From NCBI RefSeq assembly GCF_000373365.1, contig NZ_KB891219.1, forward strand, positions 166,123 to 230,122: DNA of 64,000 nt. Reading direction: 5' to 3'. Position 1 is the first letter of the stretch, and the number at the start of each line of letters is the position of its first letter. A program made the translations under genes and the position numbers. A model generated the notes under the pieces. That model worked only from the letters and a program-made list of their open reading frames with translations, had not been told where the DNA came from and ran no database searches. This document shows positions 61,638-64,000 of the stretch, one piece after another. The DNA is from Parafrankia discariae (GTDB taxonomy: Bacteria > Actinomycetota > Actinomycetes > Frankiales > Frankiaceae).

Positions 61638-62066
61638 ATGGTGAGCGACCGAAGTCTGAAGACCTTGAACGCGACACACAGGCGCCTGATGAGACTGACC
61701 CGCGGCCGGCTCGGATGGCGGGCCGGCGGCATGCCCGTCCTGGAGCTCACCACGACGGGGCGCCGCAGCGGCCGGGCCCACACCGTCATGCTGACCTCCC
61801 CGCTGCGGGACGGGGACGCCATCGTCCTGGTGGCGTCGCGGGCCGGTGACGACCGACATCCGGACTGGTACCTGAACATCTGCGCCACCGCGGACGTCGA
61901 GGTCCGGGTCAGGGGCGGGTCGTGGCGGCCGATGCGCGCGCGGGTGGCGACACCGCCGGAACGGGAGCGGCTGTGGCCCCGCGTGGTCGCGGACGGCCGC
62001 TGGTACGAGAGCTATCAGGCCAAGTCGAAGCGGGTGATTCCGCTCGTCCTGCTCGAACCGCGCTGA
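61638..62066 (+). CDS. Ddn-like deazaflavin (F420)-dependent nitroreductase family protein
   Basis: The protein has 142 residues from ATG 61638; GGAGCGAGGG lies 7 bases upstream. The pattern is that of the TIGR00026 split barrel: LKTLNATHRRLMRL, MPVLELTTTGRRSGRAHTVMLTSPL (the RSG strand is part of the F420 phosphate-binding site), VASRAGDDRHPDWYLNICATADVEV and the final ESYQAKSKRVIPLVLLEP. It is the second member of this family in the window. The stop overlaps the next SDR start by one base (TGATG), so the two are translationally coupled; a linked reduction is likely. Confidence 0.93.
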   Translation: MVSDRSLKTLNATHRRLMRLTRGRLGWRAGGMPVLELTTTGRRSGRAHTVMLTSPLRDGDAIVLVASRAGDDRHPDWYLNICATADVEVRVRGGSWRPMRARVATPPERERLWPRVVADGRWYESYQAKSKRVIPLVLLEPR

Positions 62067-63262
62067 TGCGCGCCGGCGCCCGGGACACGGGCTGGAGCCT
62101 GGTCGACCTGCCGGACCAACGGGGCCGGACCGCCGTCGTCACCGGCGCGAACAGCGGCCTCGGTTTCGAGACGGCGAAGGTGCTCGCCGAGCGCGGCGCG
62201 ACCGTCGTCCTGGCCTGCCGCGAGCCGGCCCGGGCCGCCCAGGCCGCGGCGCGCATCCGGGCCGTCGCGCCGCGGGCCGACGTCCACGTCGAGCCGCTCG
62301 ACCTGCTCTCGATGACCTCCGTGCGCGCGGCCGCCGAGCGGATCCGGGCCGCCCACCCACGGCTCGACCTGCTCGTCAACAACGCCGGAGTGATGCTGCC
62401 CGCGCCCGGGCCGGGCGGGGTGCCCGGCCCGGGCGGTGCGAGCGGTGTCGGCGTCGGCGTCGAATCGACGTTCGGGGTCAACCACCTGGGGCACTTCGCG
62501 CTGACGGGCCTCCTGCTCGACCGCATCCTGGCCACGCCGCACTCACGGATCGTCACGGTCAGCAGCCTCGCCCACCTGGTCGGCCGGCTCGACCTGGCGG
62601 AGCTGCGCCGCCTGCCGGCGCCGGCCGCCCGGCCGGAGGACGTCCCGCCGATGGTGGTGCCGCCGGTGGTGGTGCCCGACCAGCGCGTCGGGTCGCCGGC
62701 CGAGCCGGCCGCCGCGGCGGGGCCGTCCCGGCGGGCTGTTCCCATGGGCGGGGAGTGCGCGGGCACCGCCCGCGAGGACGGCCGGGAAGCGGCCCACCGG
62801 CGGCTGCCCCGGCAGCGGCTACCGTATCCGGCGTCCAAGCTGGCGAACCTGATGTTCACCTTCGAGTTGCAGCGTCGGCTCGCGGCCACCGGCGCGTCGA
62901 CGATCGCGGTGGCCGCGCATCCGGGCATCGCCCGCACCGGGCTCACCCGCAACCTCACGCCCCCGGCCCGGGTGTTCCTGGGCCGGCGCCTGGCGCCGCT
63001 GATGTCATGGCTGGTCCAGAACCCGGAGATCGGCGCGCTCGCCACCGTCCGGGCCGCCCTCGACCCGGCGGCGCGGGCCGGTGGGTACTACGGGCCGGCC
63101 GGCCTCTTCCACAGCACGGGCCCGCCCGTCGCCGTCCGATCCAGTGCCCGCTCGCGCGACGCCCACCTGCAGTACCGGCTGTGGGTGGAGTCCGAGCGGC
63201 TGACCGGGGTCACCTACGAGTTCCGCCGCAGCCTCGGACGGCCGTCGCCGTCACACGTGTGA
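62066..63262 (+). CDS. SDR oxidoreductase with a 70-residue insertion
   Basis: The protein has 398 residues, about 80-100 longer than typical relatives. Cofactor loop TGANSGLG (26-33), NNAG near 105, Ser166-Ser167 in IVTVSSLAH, and catalytic YPASK with Tyr254/Lys258 are intact. The group is that of retinol-dehydrogenase/protochlorophyllide-reductase-like SDRs. Between the Ser and Tyr segments an inserted stretch (about 182-250) is Pro/Ala/Arg/Val-rich, with a VVPPVVVPDQ run, and has no counterpart in the common fold. It is coupled to the Ddn-like gene by TGATG. The end lies inside the palindromic terminator. Confidence 0.88.
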   Translation: MRAGARDTGWSLVDLPDQRGRTAVVTGANSGLGFETAKVLAERGATVVLACREPARAAQAAARIRAVAPRADVHVEPLDLLSMTSVRAAAERIRAAHPRLDLLVNNAGVMLPAPGPGGVPGPGGASGVGVGVESTFGVNHLGHFALTGLLLDRILATPHSRIVTVSSLAHLVGRLDLAELRRLPAPAARPEDVPPMVVPPVVVPDQRVGSPAEPAAAAGPSRRAVPMGGECAGTAREDGREAAHRRLPRQRLPYPASKLANLMFTFELQRRLAATGASTIAVAAHPGIARTGLTRNLTPPARVFLGRRLAPLMSWLVQNPEIGALATVRAALDPAARAGGYYGPAGLFHSTGPPVAVRSSARSRDAHLQYRLWVESERLTGVTYEFRRSLGRPSPSHV

Positions 63263-63274
63263 CGGCGACGGCCG
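63239..63274. terminator. Perfect 36-bp palindrome between convergent genes
   Basis: Both 18-base halves are exactly complementary: the right half is GTGTGACGGCGACGGCCG (63257-63274). There is no loop. It covers the SDR stop codon (63260-63262) and ends 29 bases from the tyrS stop at 63303. It could form a very stable hairpin in either transcript, so it is likely a bidirectional terminator. Confidence 0.7.
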
Positions 63275-63302
63275 CGGGTTGGCGTGACGCGGCGGTGGCG
63301 GT

Positions 63303-64000
63303 TCAGGAACCCAGGGCGACGATCACCCGCTGGCGCCGGCCGCGCCGCAGGCGCAGCGGGCCGGCGGCGAAGTCGTCGGCCCGGGGGACGAGATCATGGG
63401 TGACCGCGCGGTCCTCGACGTAGATGCCGCCGCCGTCGATGAGCCTGCGGGCGTCCGAGAGGGACTTGGCCAGACCCGCGCGCACCGCCGTCTCGGTCCA
63501 CGTGGGCAGGCTGTCCGGGTCCAGGACGACCAGCGGCGCGCCGGCGAAGCTCTCCGCCGAGCGGGCGTCCGCGGGCAGGTCGCCCTCGCCGAAGAGCCAG
63601 GCGGTGATCTGCCGCGCGGTGGCCAGGCCCGATTCGCCGTGGACGTAGCGGGTCAGCTCCGCGGCGAGCCGCTTCTGGGCGCGCCGCTCGCCCGGCACGG
63701 CGGCGGTCGCCTCCTCCAGTTCGGTGATCTCCGCCCGGCCGAGGAAGGTCATCCGCCGTAGGAGGTTGACGACGTCGGCGTCGGTAACGTTGACGAAGTA
63801 CTGGTAGAAGGCGAACGGTGAGGTGAGCTTCTCGTCGAGCCAGACGGCGCCTTCTTCGCTCTTGCCGAACTTCTTGCCGTCCGAGCGCAGGATCAGTGGC
63901 GAGGTGAGGCCGAAGGAACGAGGGCGACCGGTCTTCCTGATCAGCTCGAGGCCGGCGGTGATGTTACCCCACTGGTCGCTGCCGCCGATTTGAAGCGTGC
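63303..64000 (-). CDS. tyrS: Tyrosyl-tRNA synthetase (3' part; start lies beyond the window)
   Basis: The last 232 residues of TyrS are present. The visible part begins inside the catalytic core: TLQIGGSDQWGNITAGLELIR (tyrosine and ATP binding strand), SPLILRSDGKKFGKSEEGAVWLDE with the KMSKS loop as KFGKS, and TSPFAFYQYFVNVTDADV. The C-terminal S4 RNA-binding domain (about 65 residues) ends the protein: LPTWTETAVRAGLAKSLSDARRLIDGGGIYVEDRAVTHD. It charges tRNA-Tyr in the cytoplasm and is essential. The reading frame is open to the right edge. Confidence 0.97.
   Translation of the reverse strand, partial: TLQIGGSDQWGNITAGLELIRKTGRPRSFGLTSPLILRSDGKKFGKSEEGAVWLDEKLTSPFAFYQYFVNVTDADVVNLLRRMTFLGRAEITELEEATAAVPGERRAQKRLAAELTRYVHGESGLATARQITAWLFGEGDLPADARSAESFAGAPLVVLDPDSLPTWTETAVRAGLAKSLSDARRLIDGGGIYVEDRAVTHDLVPRADDFAAGPLRLRRGRRQRVIVALGS

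Overview
The window is very GC-rich chromosomal DNA from a filamentous actinomycete. Signs of this are near-complete G/C at third codon positions, many GTG starts, F420-type oxidoreductases, a GlxA/AraC regulator, an Lsr2-type DNA-binding module, a PASTA-less Ser/Thr kinase and DUF2889/DUF427 proteins. The style fits Frankiaceae or a close relative, but that assignment is inference. I saw no rRNA, tRNA, CRISPR array, insertion sequence or prophage. About 46 protein genes are supported, two of them cut by the window edges: a secreted protein at the left and tyrS at the right.

Left third (1-20 kb). A methyltransferase with a Cys4 module and a GH128-type lipoprotein are followed by a divergent pirin/MarR pair. 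A leftward run then encodes prephenate dehydratase, a PhzF-like isomerase, DUF2277, a YpfJ-type zinc protease, an FtsH paralogue and a FAD monooxygenase. Next comes an Mre11/Rad50-like pair: an SbcD-type nuclease overlapping a 1309-residue SbcC/YhaN-like ATPase that ends in an Lsr2-type DNA-binding domain. A FadR-type regulator and an SDR lacking the Ser-Tyr-Lys triad follow.

Middle (20-41 kb). This part holds a DUF4180 protein, a GNAT/NDP-forming acyl-CoA synthetase fusion (PatA-like lysine acetyltransferase), a helicase-associated/WYL-like protein, a membrane Ser/Thr kinase, MarR and GlxA regulators, and membrane proteins. An acyl-CoA-oriented set follows: F420-dependent LLM oxidoreductase, DUF2889, dienoyl-CoA isomerase-like crotonase, DUF427, DUF427-TesB fusion and an alpha/beta hydrolase. 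A dimethylargininase-like enzyme and a CsbD-like protein with a Q/N-rich tail end this part.

41.6-52.3 kb is the most system-like region. Three flavin monooxygenases of the luciferase/NtaA-SnaA-DszA superfamily run rightward. Facing them is a tightly coupled leftward operon: alpha/beta hydrolase, SfnB/DszC-like flavoprotein, a fusion of a ketopantoate-reductase-type domain to a 3-mercaptopyruvate-sulfurtransferase-type domain, and a GlcD-type FAD oxidase. A divergent LysR regulator stands at the operon head. Together they suggest scavenging of organosulfur compounds, with oxidative C-S cleavage by the monooxygenases and handling of a sulfur-bearing 2-hydroxy/2-oxo acid by the GlcD/reductase/sulfurtransferase set. 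The substrate is unknown.

Right end (52-64 kb). Here lie two Ddn-like (F420) nitroreductase-family genes, an alpha/beta hydrolase, an orphan branched-chain-amino-acid-type binding lipoprotein, a Nudix hydrolase, a GH13 enzyme, a secreted kelch protein, an SDR with a long insertion, and the 3' part of tyrS. A perfect 36-bp palindrome separates the convergent SDR and tyrS genes.
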